From positions 1-22,411 of the forward strand of contig CAJZGQ010000003.1 of NCBI GenBank assembly GCA_916048115.1: DNA of 22,411 nt. Reading direction: 5' to 3'. Positions 1 through 7,514 of the stretch are shown here, piece by piece. The position numbers and the translations under genes were made by a program. Position 1 is the stretch's first letter; every line of letters starts with the position of its first letter. The stretch comes from an uncultured Streptococcus sp. (lineage in GTDB: Bacteria; Bacillota; Bacilli; Lactobacillales; Streptococcaceae). Below the pieces are notes generated by a model. That model was not told the origin of the DNA. It ran no database searches and worked only from the letters and a program-made list of their open reading frames with translations.

Positions 1-827
1 TGTCACGAGCTGTAGCCAATGAGCAGATCAAAGAAGGAAAAGTTCTGGTCAATGGAACTGTGAAAAAAGCTAAGTATACGGTCAAAGAAGGAGACATCAT
101 CCAGTATGAAGTCCCAGAAGTGGAAGAGGTCAGCTATGAAGCAGAAGATCTGCCCTTAGATATTGTCTATGAGGACCGGGATGTCGTCGTCGTCAATAAA
201 CCCCAAGGCATGGTCGTTCACCCAAGTGCCGGCCATACTAGTGGAACCTTGGTCAATGCCCTTTTATACCATGTCAAAGACCTTTCAGGGATCAATGGAG
301 AATTGCGTCCAGGAATCGTCCACCGGATTGACAAAGACACGTCAGGCCTCTTGATGGTCGCAAAAAATGACCAAGCCCACGTCGCCTTAGCAGGGGAACT
401 CAAAGACAAAAAATCTCTCCGGAAGTATTGGGCCATTGTCCATGGCAATCTTCCGAATGATCGGGGCATGATCGAAGCACCAATTGGTCGCAGTGAAAAG
501 GACCGGAAAAAACAAGCAGTGACGGCGAAAGGAAAACCTGCAGTGACCCGTTTTCAAGTCTTGGAACGCTTTGGAAATTACACCTTGGTAGAGTTGCAAC
601 TGGGGACCGGTCGCACCCACCAAATTCGGGTGCACATGGCCTATATTGGCCATCCAGTAGCTGGAGATCCTGCTTATGGTCCTAAGAAGACACTCAAAGG
701 GAAAGGACAGTTTCTGCATGCGCGGACACTCGGCTTTACCCACCCTCGCACAGGAGAGACTTTGGAATTTACTGCAGAAGTGCCAGCAATCTTTGAGAAA
801 ACGCTGGAAGACCTTCGAAAAGGATAG
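1..827 (+). CDS. rluD: RluD-type 23S rRNA pseudouridine synthase, 5' end missing
   Basis: This is the 3' part of a RluA/RluD-family pseudouridine synthase, which isomerises specific uridines in 23S rRNA. The reading frame is already open at base 3, so the gene begins upstream of the window. A GTG at base 60 is an internal valine codon, not the start. The first ~35 visible residues look like the end of an S4 RNA-binding domain (KEGKVLVNG). The catalytic domain follows with the family signature HRIDKDTSGLL, whose catalytic Asp is encoded at 330-332, and then GRTHQIRVHM and GDPAYG further on. The C-terminus is intact. In related streptococci the gene lies just after lspA and before proB, which fits the next gene here. 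Whether the target is the RluD site or another RluA-family site cannot be told from sequence. Confidence 0.93.
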   Translation, partial: SRAVANEQIKEGKVLVNGTVKKAKYTVKEGDIIQYEVPEVEEVSYEAEDLPLDIVYEDRDVVVVNKPQGMVVHPSAGHTSGTLVNALLYHVKDLSGINGELRPGIVHRIDKDTSGLLMVAKNDQAHVALAGELKDKKSLRKYWAIVHGNLPNDRGMIEAPIGRSEKDRKKQAVTAKGKPAVTRFQVLERFGNYTLVELQLGTGRTHQIRVHMAYIGHPVAGDPAYGPKKTLKGKGQFLHARTLGFTHPRTGETLEFTAEVPAIFEKTLEDLRKG

Positions 828-833
828 TGAAGA

Positions 834-855
834 TGGCTGAATGGAGATTCAGTCA
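834..855 (+). terminator. Hairpin after rluD, possible weak terminator
   Basis: TGGCTGAAT and ATTCAGTCA form a 9-bp stem (one G-U pair) with a GGAG loop, seven bases after the rluD stop. The following CTTTCATT is only a weak T-tract, so termination would be inefficient. I see no clear sigma-A promoter between it and proB. Confidence 0.35.
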
Positions 856-900
856 CTTTCATTACATACGAAATAAATAGTATTAGAAAGTAACATAGAG

Positions 901-2010
901 ATGAAAGCAAAACGAATCGTCTTTAAAGTAGGGACCTCGTCTTTGACCAACCCAGACGGGAGTCTCTCCAGACAGAAGGTCAAGGTCATTACCCAGCAGT
1001 TGGCTCTCTTACACGAATCGGGCCATGAGTTGATCTTGGTTTCATCAGGGGCGGTTGCTGCTGGGTTTGGTGCCCTTGGTTTTAAGAAGCGGCCGACTAA
1101 GGTGGCAGACAAGCAAGCCTCTGCGGCAGTTGGTCAAGGGTTATTGATGGAAGAATATACCTCTAATCTTCTTTTACGCAACATTGTTTCTGCACAAATT
1201 TTATTAACCCAGGATGACTTTGCGGATCAACGTCGCTATAAGAATGCCCACCAGGCCCTTTCTGTCTTACTCAACCGTGGGGCGATTCCGATTATCAATG
1301 AAAATGATACGGTCTCTATCGCTGAGCTAAAAGTTGGTGACAATGATACCTTGAGTGCGCAGGTTGCGGCCATGGCCCAAGCGGATCTTTTGGTGCTGTT
1401 GACGGATGTAGATGGCCTCTATACAGCCAATCCTTCTCAGGATCCAACAGCCAAGCGTTTGGAGCGGATTGAGCACATTTCTCGCGAGATGATCGAGATG
1501 GCTGGAGGTGCAGGTAGTAGCAATGGAACTGGCGGAATGCTGACCAAACTCAAGGCAGCGACCCTGGCGACAGAGTCAGGAGTTCCCGTCTATATTTGCT
1601 CGTCTCTCAAGCCTGATGCCTTGATCGAAGCGGCGCAAGAGCAAGCAGATGGCAGTTACTTTCTAGCAGAGGACAAGGGTTTAAAAACTCAGAAGCAATG
1701 GCTAGCCTTTTATGCAGAAAGTAAAGGAGCTCTTTGGGTGGATGCTGGAGCGGCTGAGGCCTTGTTGCAATACGGAAAGAGCTTATTAATTTCTGGTGTG
1801 ACCAAGGCAGAAGGGGATTTTTCTTATCAAGACATCGTCAGCGTCTATCATCAAGAGTCAGGACAATTACTAGGGAAAGGGAAAGTTCGTCTCGGCCAGT
1901 CGGCTGTGCGCGATCTGCTCCAATCTAAAAAAGCCAAGGGAATCCTGATCCACCGTGATGATTGGATCTCGGTAACTCCTGAGATTGACTTACTCTTTAC
2001 AGAATTCTAA
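901..2010 (+). CDS. proB: Glutamate 5-kinase
   Basis: ProB phosphorylates L-glutamate to gamma-glutamyl phosphate with ATP, the first and usually proline-feedback-inhibited step of proline synthesis. The 369-residue length is normal for the two-domain form. An amino-acid-kinase domain (about 1-255) has FKVGTSSLT at the N-terminus, IINENDTV and [13 protein letters not shown] in the middle, and the [19 protein letters not shown] segment. A C-terminal PUA domain (about 275-360) contains [14 protein letters not shown] and LGKGKVRLG. The ATG at 901 is chosen because the protein starts at the conserved [14 protein letters not shown]. The ribosome site before it is weak (ATAGAG). The proA start follows ten bases after the stop codon, so the two are surely co-transcribed. 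Confidence 0.97.
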   Translation: MKAKRIVFKVGTSSLTNPDGSLSRQKVKVITQQLALLHESGHELILVSSGAVAAGFGALGFKKRPTKVADKQASAAVGQGLLMEEYTSNLLLRNIVSAQILLTQDDFADQRRYKNAHQALSVLLNRGAIPIINENDTVSIAELKVGDNDTLSAQVAAMAQADLLVLLTDVDGLYTANPSQDPTAKRLERIEHISREMIEMAGGAGSSNGTGGMLTKLKAATLATESGVPVYICSSLKPDALIEAAQEQADGSYFLAEDKGLKTQKQWLAFYAESKGALWVDAGAAEALLQYGKSLLISGVTKAEGDFSYQDIVSVYHQESGQLLGKGKVRLGQSAVRDLLQSKKAKGILIHRDDWISVTPEIDLLFTEF

Positions 2011-2020
2011 AGGAAAATGT

Positions 2021-3268
2021 ATGGAAACAACACAAGAACAATTAGCCTTAGCGAGATCGGCTAAAAAAAGCATCAATACGGCCAGTACAGCTCTTAAAAA
2101 TCAGGCCTTAGAAGCTATGGCCAGCCAGCTTCTGAAAGCGACGGAAGGCATTTTAGCAGCCAATCAAATCGATATGGAAGCGGCACGCGGGAAGATCTCT
2201 GAAGTCATGCTAGATCGCCTATTTCTTGATCAAGAGCGGATTGCAGGGATGGCACAAGGGATCCGTGCTTTAATCGATCTGCCAGATCCGATTGGGGAAG
2301 TGCTGGATACTGAAGTTTTGGAAAATGGCCTTGAAATCCAGAAAGTTCGAGTCGCTATGGGCGTCATTGGGATCATTTATGAAAGTCGTCCAAATGTAAC
2401 GTCAGACGCTGCAGCGCTTGCCATCAAGAGTGGAAATGCAGTGGTTCTTCGTACTGGAAAGGATGCCTTTCATTCTGCCCAAGCGATCGTGACCGCACTC
2501 AAGGGTGGATTGGAAGAAGCTGGACTCAATCCAGACCTTCTCCAATTGATCCAAGATACGAGTCGAGCGTCCAGCCTTGCTATGATGAAGGCTAAGGGCG
2601 ATCTCGATTTGCTCATTCCAAGAGGAGGAGCTGGCTTGATCCAAGCAGTGGTTGAAAATGCTATTGTCCCTGTGATCGAGACAGGAACAGGAATTGTTCA
2701 TGTCTATGTGGACAAGGAGGCTGACTTCCAGAAAGCCCTAGCGATTATTGAAAATGCCAAGACCAGTCGCCCCTCTGTCTGCAATGCTATGGAGGTCTTG
2801 TTGGTTGATCAAGCGATCGCGTCTGATTTCTTGCCCTTGGTCAAAGAGCGCTTAGTGGATGAGCGGGAAAGATCGGTTGAGTTGCGTCTAGATGAGGACG
2901 CACAGGCTATCATTTTGGGGACAGCAGCGCAGGAGCAGGATTTTGATACTGAATTTTTAGATTATATTTTAGCAGTCAAGGTCGTTGATGGAGTAGAGGA
3001 AGCGGTAGGTCACATAGAAGCTCATAGCACCCATCATTCGGATGCCATTGTGACTGAAAATCCTGAGACAGCCGCTTATTTTACCAAGCAAGTAGATTCA
3101 GCAGCCGTTTATGTCAATGCATCTACACGCTTTACAGACGGGGGTCAATTTGGCCTAGGTTGTGAAATGGGGATCTCGACCCAAAAACTCCATGCGCGTG
3201 GACCAATGGGACTGAGGGAGATGACTAGTTACAAGTATATCGTCAGTGGAAATGGTCAAGTGAGGTAA
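2021..3268 (+). CDS. proA: Gamma-glutamyl phosphate reductase
   Basis: ProA reduces gamma-glutamyl phosphate to glutamate-5-semialdehyde with NADPH, the second step of proline synthesis. At 415 residues it has normal family length and the aldehyde-dehydrogenase-like fold. [20 protein letters not shown] (about 104-123) marks the NADP-binding part, and the catalytic cysteine is Cys254 in [11 protein letters not shown]. The start is the ATG at 2021, preceded by AAAGGA at 8-base spacing. An upstream in-frame ATG at 1985 would add 12 residues overlapping the end of proB and has no good ribosome site. The gene lies between proB (10-base gap) and proC (3-base gap). Confidence 0.97.
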   Translation: METTQEQLALARSAKKSINTASTALKNQALEAMASQLLKATEGILAANQIDMEAARGKISEVMLDRLFLDQERIAGMAQGIRALIDLPDPIGEVLDTEVLENGLEIQKVRVAMGVIGIIYESRPNVTSDAAALAIKSGNAVVLRTGKDAFHSAQAIVTALKGGLEEAGLNPDLLQLIQDTSRASSLAMMKAKGDLDLLIPRGGAGLIQAVVENAIVPVIETGTGIVHVYVDKEADFQKALAIIENAKTSRPSVCNAMEVLLVDQAIASDFLPLVKERLVDERERSVELRLDEDAQAIILGTAAQEQDFDTEFLDYILAVKVVDGVEEAVGHIEAHSTHHSDAIVTENPETAAYFTKQVDSAAVYVNASTRFTDGGQFGLGCEMGISTQKLHARGPMGLREMTSYKYIVSGNGQVR

Positions 3269-3271
3269 GTC

Positions 3272-4087
3272 ATGAAAGTAGCATTTATCGGTCTTGGAAA
3301 TATGGGAGCTAGTCTGGCCAAAGCGGTCGCAAAAGAAGTGGCTAGTACAGACCTGCTCTTGGTCAATCGTTCCCCACAAAAGGTGGAAGAGTTTATCAGC
3401 CAATATGGGGGAACAGCATCTGATCTTGAACAAGTCTTTCAAGAGGCGGAGGTCATCTTCTTAGGTGTCAAACCCTACCAAATCAGCCCTTTACTTGAAG
3501 AGTACCAGGACATTTTGGGCCAACGTTCCAATCTCCTGTTGGTTTCTATGGCAGCAGGTCTGGAACTGGAGCAAATGGCAAGTGTAGTTAAAAATGAGCG
3601 GCTGGGGCTCATCCGCATCATGCCTAATACGCCCGTAGCCATCGGTCAAGGTGTCATCAGTTTGGCCCGCTCCCAAGCAGTAACAAACCAGCAACTAGCG
3701 CAAGTCAACCAGCTTTTAGCAGGCGCTGGGGATCTCTATGAAATCGAAGAAAAATTGATGGATCCTGCAACGGCTATCGCAGGTTGTGGTCCAGCCTTTG
3801 TCTATCAGATGATCGAGGCCATGGCGGATGCAGGAGTAGCCTTGGGATTACCACGTAGTCAGTCTCTTCAGATGGCGGCTCAGACCTTCAAAGGGGCTGC
3901 CAGTATGGTCTTAGAGACGGGGCAACATCCTGGAAGCTTGAAGGATGCAGTTTGTAGCCCAGGTGGCTCAACCATAGCAGGAGTCAATCGCTTAGAACAA
4001 GTCGGCCTTCGGGGCGATATTATTGCAGGTGTGGAAGCAGCCTACAAACGCACCCAAGAAATGGGACAAGAGGCAGGACAAAATTAG
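3272..4087 (+). CDS. proC: Pyrroline-5-carboxylate reductase
   Basis: ProC reduces 1-pyrroline-5-carboxylate to L-proline with NAD(P)H, the last step of the pathway begun by ProB and ProA. The 271-residue protein starts with the Rossmann motif FIGLGNMG and has VKPYQI, the IRIMPNTPVAIGQG segment, and the C-terminal dimerisation and active-site helices with GCGPAFVYQMIEAMADAG and CSPGGSTIAGV. Its GAGGT ribosome site overlaps the proA stop codon, so translation is probably coupled. It is the last gene of the proline operon. Confidence 0.97.
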   Translation: MKVAFIGLGNMGASLAKAVAKEVASTDLLLVNRSPQKVEEFISQYGGTASDLEQVFQEAEVIFLGVKPYQISPLLEEYQDILGQRSNLLLVSMAAGLELEQMASVVKNERLGLIRIMPNTPVAIGQGVISLARSQAVTNQQLAQVNQLLAGAGDLYEIEEKLMDPATAIAGCGPAFVYQMIEAMADAGVALGLPRSQSLQMAAQTFKGAASMVLETGQHPGSLKDAVCSPGGSTIAGVNRLEQVGLRGDIIAGVEAAYKRTQEMGQEAGQN

Positions 4088-4116
4088 ATAAAATAATTGG
4101 TCAAAACCAAGTTTGG

Positions 4117-4140
4117 AGAACGTTGACGAACTGTTCTTTT
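4117..4140 (+). terminator. Probable intrinsic terminator of proBAC
   Basis: AGAACGTT pairs with AACTGTTCT around a GACG loop (one bulged C, one G-U pair) and is followed by TTTT, about 30 bases after the proC stop. Confidence 0.45.
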
Positions 4141-4181
4141 ATACAAATCTAACAAATTCAGAGTTATCCAATCCTCTATTG

Positions 4182-4481
4182 AAACTTTTCGCCGTGAGAA
4201 AAGTGCCTGAAACTTAATGGTTTCAAGCACTCGGGAGTTTTGAGAGTAAAACAGTTCGGGGAACTGTTTTAGCCTGAGCCTAAAAATTAAAAAGCGAAGG
4301 GGTTCAAAACGAATTGAACACGGGCTGCGGATTGTGTCAAAAAGATAAGTTCTCCTAGAATCTAAAGATTCTGCGTCAAACTTCCTATTTTGACTTTATC
4401 CGCAGACGCCCTCTGTATCTTGATTTAGTCATGGAACTTCTATGAAGTTCGCTGACGTCCGTTCTCGCCTAAGGAAAGTTT
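4182..4481 (-). repeat. Modular palindromic repeat, copy 1 (300 bp, BOX-like)
   Basis: The element is bounded by imperfect terminal inverted repeats: AAACTTTTCGCCGTGAG on the left and CTCGCCTAAGGAAAGTTT on the right. Read on the - strand, its first ~57 bases and last ~53 bases match the ends of the 136-bp copy at 22101-22236. The shared parts include the hairpin GAACTTC-N3-GAAGTTC (here 4434-4450), ACGGACGTCAGC beside it, and a second hairpin AGTGC(C/T)TGAA...TTCA(G/A)GCACT (4202-4231). The middle (~190 bp) is not shared and holds further hairpins, for example AAACAGTT/AACTGTTT near 4250-4270 and a long-range stem at 4325-4405. Conserved outer modules with a variable middle recall pneumococcal BOX elements, but the sequence is not the BOX sequence I know. 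No ORF of interest lies inside. It fills most of the 451-base gap between proC and the ABC-F gene. Confidence 0.8.
4325..4405. repeat. Nested long stem-loop inside repeat copy 1
   Basis: CTGCGGAT (4325-4332) pairs perfectly with ATCCGCAG (4398-4405). Inside it GTCAAAA (4336-4342) pairs with TTTTGAC (4388-4394). The apex carries a further hairpin, AGAATC-TAAA-GATTCT (4357-4372). The 136-bp copy lacks this block, so it may be a separate insert or an exchangeable central module. Confidence 0.6.
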
Positions 4482-4505
4482 CTAAGAGGACTTTATTTTA
4501 AATGT

Positions 4506-4533
4506 AAAAGATTGGTTTTTTGGCCGATCTTTT
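4506..4533. terminator. Bidirectional terminator between proC and the ABC-F gene
   Basis: AAAAGATTGG pairs with CCGATCTTTT (10 bp, one G-U pair). T-rich runs on the right and an A-run on the left let it end transcripts from both sides. It lies 6 bases beyond the stop codon of the - strand ABC-F gene. Confidence 0.75.
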
Positions 4534-4538
4534 TTACG

Positions 4539-6062
4539 TTAGAGCGACTCTATCTCTACGAAGCCATTTTCAGTCAGACGATAGATTTTTTGGCAGACTT
4601 CTTTGAGGAAGGTCCGATCGTGGGAGACTGTAACCAGTCCGCCTGGGTAGTCTGCGAATAGGCGACGAATTTCTGGTTGGGAAGTGGGGGAAAAATTACG
4701 AGTAGGCTCGTCCAAGAGCAGAAACTGGGGACTTGTGAGTACTAATTGAAGGAGGAAGAGTTTTCCTTGCTGGCCACCAGAAAGTTCAGAGATAGGATGG
4801 TGCATTTCAGAATAAGTAAAGTTGAGGGAGGCTAAATGCAATTGAATAGTGTTGATTTCTTCTCGATCACCTGAATGCTGTAGAAATTGAACGGGTGTCT
4901 GAGTCAGAGGGAGACGTTCAGTGTAATCTTGAGGCATATAGGCAGTGCGGATACTCTCATTATTCTGTAAAATCTCCCAGATCTTTTTTAGGAAAGTGGA
5001 TTTCCCAACACCGTTGGAACCGATAATCCCTATCTTATCTTGCCCTTGAAGTGTGAGGGAGAGGTTCTTGACTAGGACACGATCCCCAATTGCAAGCTCT
5101 TCTTGATCTAAGAGAAGGACACGTTTTTGAGGAGACAAGGGAATGAGGGAAGGGAAATGCAGATTGATGATTTCCTCATCATAGGGTTGGGGAGTCATGG
5201 ATTGGAATTCTCGCTCGTAGCGCTTTTCTTGTGAGAGGAGGGACTTCATTTTCTTTGCCAGGAGACGTCCGGCAGTGCTATCCTTGGTGTTTCGTAAGGA
5301 GGTTTCGACTTGCTGACGGACGCGGCGATGCTTCTCCATTGTTTTCTTGTAGGTTCGTTGATCGTTGGCCGCTTGCTGAGACTGTTGCTTGAATTGTTGC
5401 TCCCTCTGATTACTGTAGTCTTGATAGCCTAGGTGCTCTACAATGGTTTCAGCCTCCTTGCGGTGTTTGATCTGTCTGAGGTGGATGATCGTATCCGCCG
5501 TCTGAGTCAAAAAATCCTCATGATGGGAAATAAATATGATGGTTTGGGGACTCGTTTGGATCATCTGCTGGAGCCAGTCCAAGGTCTCCAAATCCAGATC
5601 ATTTGAAGGTTCATCTAAAAATAGCAATTCATGAGGACGACAAAGTTCGTGAAGCAGTTGGACCTTGAGGGCTTCTCCTCCAGATAGACTTCCGATAGTT
5701 TGATCGCTTGTAAAGCGCTCGCTATTAAAATGCAATTGATCTGCCAGTCTGTAGAGGGTAGCATAGTCTAGCTCGTCCTCTCCAAAAAAATATTCTTCCA
5801 AGCTTTTTTCTTTCAATGCTTCCGGCAAAGACTGGGGAATATAGGCATAGGAGTGAAAGTGAGTGGTGATTTCTCCTTCTATGGTCAGATAATCTGGTAG
5901 AGATTTTGGGGACATAAGGACCTGAAGTAAGGAAGATTTTCCATTCCCTTCTTCGCCAATAATAGCAACTTTTTCTCCTTCATGAATGGTCAGGGACAGA
6001 TCTCGAACCAGATCTCGTAAATCTTTTGTATGTCGGATAGTGAGGTGGGATAGTTTTAGCAT
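4539..6062 (-). CDS. ABC-F subfamily ATPase, ribosome-associated
   Basis: This is a 507-residue soluble protein with two ABC ATPase domains and no membrane segment, the layout of ABC-F proteins. These bind the ribosomal E site and act either as translation factors or as antibiotic-resistance protection proteins. Domain 1 has Walker A GEEGNGKS (36-43), signature LSGGE (126-130), Walker B LLFLDEP (146-152) and H180. A charged Gln/Lys/Arg-rich linker (about 200-300) is the presumed interdomain arm reaching the peptidyl-transferase centre. Domain 2 has GSNGVGKS (348-355), LSGGQ (427-431), LLLDEP (448-453) and H481. After the second DEP the usual TNHLD is replaced by TRNFSPTS, so the D-loop is atypical. 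There is no long C-terminal extension. AAAGGA about 5 bases from the ATG at 6062 supports the start. Substrate and resistance spectrum are unknown. The leader is a predicted attenuator, which favours a drug-inducible role. Confidence 0.9.
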   Translation of the reverse strand: MLKLSHLTIRHTKDLRDLVRDLSLTIHEGEKVAIIGEEGNGKSSLLQVLMSPKSLPDYLTIEGEITTHFHSYAYIPQSLPEALKEKSLEEYFFGEDELDYATLYRLADQLHFNSERFTSDQTIGSLSGGEALKVQLLHELCRPHELLFLDEPSNDLDLETLDWLQQMIQTSPQTIIFISHHEDFLTQTADTIIHLRQIKHRKEAETIVEHLGYQDYSNQREQQFKQQSQQAANDQRTYKKTMEKHRRVRQQVETSLRNTKDSTAGRLLAKKMKSLLSQEKRYEREFQSMTPQPYDEEIINLHFPSLIPLSPQKRVLLLDQEELAIGDRVLVKNLSLTLQGQDKIGIIGSNGVGKSTFLKKIWEILQNNESIRTAYMPQDYTERLPLTQTPVQFLQHSGDREEINTIQLHLASLNFTYSEMHHPISELSGGQQGKLFLLQLVLTSPQFLLLDEPTRNFSPTSQPEIRRLFADYPGGLVTVSHDRTFLKEVCQKIYRLTENGFVEIESL

Positions 6063-6083
6063 AAGATTCCTTTCTACTGGGAC

Positions 6084-6115
6084 AAAAAACAGCTCTACCT
6101 ATTTAGTAGAGCTGT
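6084..6115 (-). terminator. Leader terminator of the ABC-F gene
   Basis: A perfect 10-bp stem (ACAGCTCTAC/GTAGAGCTGT) with a 7-base loop TAAATAG is followed directly by TTTTTT on the - strand. It ends 21 bases before the ABC-F start codon, so it must be bypassed for expression. Confidence 0.8.
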
Positions 6116-6242
6116 ATTCATGTGGAACCCAAGCAGAAAAAGACCTTATTTAGCCAACAAATGGTTGGAGAAGAGGCGAAAGGGTACACAAAAAGAGATA
6201 GAACAAGCAGTCCACTAAATAAAGTATTTTATTTAACGAAAC

Positions 6243-6254
6243 TTAGTTGTTCAT
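6243..6254 (-). CDS. Candidate three-codon leader ORF (Met-Asn-Asn-stop)
   Basis: ATG AAC AAC TAA begins 9 bases after a full GGAGG Shine-Dalgarno (6268-6264), with a second AAGGAG closer by. It starts about 24 nt into the predicted transcript and lies just before the first strand of the leader fold. The strong ribosome site is the main argument; an ORF of three codons alone is weak evidence. A ribosome paused at its stop codon would cover roughly the next 10-14 bases, that is the beginning of the TAAATAAA strand. Confidence 0.4.
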   Translation of the reverse strand: MNN

Positions 6255-6284
6255 ATCTCCTTACCTCCGAATATGATTAGATTT

Positions 6285-6313
6285 ATTCTATTCCTTTTAT
6301 TCGTTATTGTCAA
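6285..6313 (-). promoter_or_regulatory. Sigma-A promoter of the ABC-F gene
   Basis: On the - strand, TTGACA (6313-6308), a 17-base spacer and TAGAAT (6290-6285) give a near-consensus promoter. Transcription is expected to start near 6278. The strength of the promoter fits a constitutively started but terminated leader. Confidence 0.82.
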
Positions 6314-6364
6314 GGGATTCCTTGCTTCTTATTCCCTTTTCTTTTCGGACTCGGGGGGATTTTA

Positions 6365-6373
6365 TGGTATAAT
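6365..6373 (+). promoter_or_regulatory. Extended -10 promoter of hemW
   Basis: TGGTATAAT is a consensus extended -10 element (TGnTATAAT) with no good -35 box. Its last base lies 7 bases before the hemW ATG at 6381, so the transcript would begin at or one base before the start codon. Confidence 0.65.
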
Positions 6374-6380
6374 TAAAGGT

Positions 6381-7511
6381 ATGCATACAAAACCAACGTC
6401 CGCTTATGTCCACATCCCATTTTGTACCCAGATTTGTTTTTATTGTGATTTTTCGAAGGTCTTTATTAAGAACCAACCGGTCGATGCATATTTGGATCAT
6501 TTGATCCAAGAATTTCGTCGGGAAGAAATCACACACTTACGGACTCTCTATATTGGGGGTGGGACACCGACAGCACTAACTGCGGATCAGCTAGCCTATC
6601 TGCTCAAGGAGCTGACCAAGTCGCTTGATCTGTCTCAGATGGAAGAGCTGACCATCGAGGCTAATCCTGGTGATTTGGATCCGGATAAGATTGCGGTCTT
6701 GAAGGATTCGCCGGTTAATCGGGTTTCATTGGGCGTGCAGACCTTTGATAATCGCTTGCTCAAGAAGATTGGTCGGAGCCACCAAGAGCAGGACATTTAT
6801 GACAATATCGACCGTCTGAAGCTGGCTGGTTTTGACAATATTTCGATCGACCTCATTTATGCGCTTCCGACGCAGACCATGGACCAGGTCAAAGAGAATG
6901 TCGCTAAGGCTCTTGCCCTTGACATTCCCCACATGAGTCTTTATAGCTTGATTCTGGAGAATCACACAGTTTTTATGAACCGCATGAGACGGGGCAAGCT
7001 TCCTCTACCTAAAGAGGAGTTGGAAGCAGAGATGTTTGAATACATTATTCAGGAGTTGGAGCGAGCAGGCTTTGAGCATTACGAAATTTCTAATTTCTCC
7101 AAGCCTGGTTTTGAAAGTCGGCACAATCTCATGTATTGGGACAATGCCGAGTATTATGGTCTGGGAGCTGGTGCATCCGGCTATGTTAACGGTGTTCGCT
7201 ACAAGAATCATGGCCCCATTCGTCACTATATGCAGGCTGTCGAAGAGGGAAATGCGCGTGTCCAAGAAGAGCATCTGACTCAGACAGAAATGATGGAAGA
7301 AGAGATGTTTCTTGGACTACGTAAGAAAACAGGCGTTTCCAAGAAGCGTTTTGAAGAAAAGTTTGGTGTGAATTTTGACCAACAATATGGATCAGTGGTT
7401 GAAGAATTGATCCAGCAGGGCCTTTTGGTACCTGACAAGGACATTGTACGAATGACCAAGAAAGGTCTCTTTTTAGGAGACACTGTAGCAGAGAAGTTTA
7501 TTTTGGAGTAG
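6381..7511 (+). CDS. hemW: Radical SAM heme chaperone HemW
   Basis: HemW is a radical-SAM family protein related to coproporphyrinogen dehydrogenase HemN. Characterised members bind and hand over heme rather than oxidise coproporphyrinogen. The 376-residue protein has the [4Fe-4S] motif Cys15-x3-Cys19-x2-Cys22 followed by Asp-Phe. The Phe24 where HemN has a fourth Cys is typical of HemW. GGGTPT, IEANPGD, SLGVQTF and the C-terminal GLGAGASGYVNGVRYKN segment are present. The start at 6381 gives the conserved MxxKPTSAYVHIPFC. An in-frame ATG at 6273 would add 36 hydrophobic residues that the family lacks and that overlap the divergent ABC-F promoter, so it is rejected. It heads a six-gene operon; the thioesterase ATG is 4 bases after its stop. 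Confidence 0.93.
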   Translation: MHTKPTSAYVHIPFCTQICFYCDFSKVFIKNQPVDAYLDHLIQEFRREEITHLRTLYIGGGTPTALTADQLAYLLKELTKSLDLSQMEELTIEANPGDLDPDKIAVLKDSPVNRVSLGVQTFDNRLLKKIGRSHQEQDIYDNIDRLKLAGFDNISIDLIYALPTQTMDQVKENVAKALALDIPHMSLYSLILENHTVFMNRMRRGKLPLPKEELEAEMFEYIIQELERAGFEHYEISNFSKPGFESRHNLMYWDNAEYYGLGAGASGYVNGVRYKNHGPIRHYMQAVEEGNARVQEEHLTQTEMMEEEMFLGLRKKTGVSKKRFEEKFGVNFDQQYGSVVEELIQQGLLVPDKDIVRMTKKGLFLGDTVAEKFILE

Positions 7512-7514
7512 AAA

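Larger units (their letters stand above)
6063..6278 (-). promoter_or_regulatory. Attenuator leader of the ABC-F gene
   Basis: The predicted 5' leader (~216 nt, - strand) can fold in two exclusive ways. Off state: TAAATAAA (6235-6228) pairs with TTTATTTA (6223-6216), and ACAGCTCTAC (6115-6106) pairs with GTAGAGCTGT (6098-6089) followed by six T, giving an intrinsic terminator just before the gene. On state: TATTTAGTGGACTG (6221-6208) pairs with CAGCTCTACTAAATA (6114-6100) through 14 base pairs (one G-U, one bulged C), which destroys the terminator. A small hairpin CCAAC/GTTGG lies between. A ribosome stalled on the short ORF upstream would cover the first strand and favour the on state. The pairings are seen directly; the mechanism is inferred. 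Confidence 0.72.

Noticed and set aside
828..900. Possible T-box or riboswitch before proB
   Set aside because: The gap is only 73 bases and holds one simple hairpin; no T-box or aptamer core can fit.
1985..2020. Earlier proA start adding 12 residues
   Set aside because: It overlaps proB, has no ribosome site, and the ATG at 2021 has AAAGGA at good spacing and the family's N-terminus.
6154..6242. Hydrophobic - strand frame after the Met-Asn-Asn stop codon in the ABC-F leader, about 30 residues to a TAA near the CCAAC/GTTGG hairpin
   Set aside because: No start codon with a ribosome site opens it; a GTG at 6215 has no Shine-Dalgarno. It would need stop-codon read-through.
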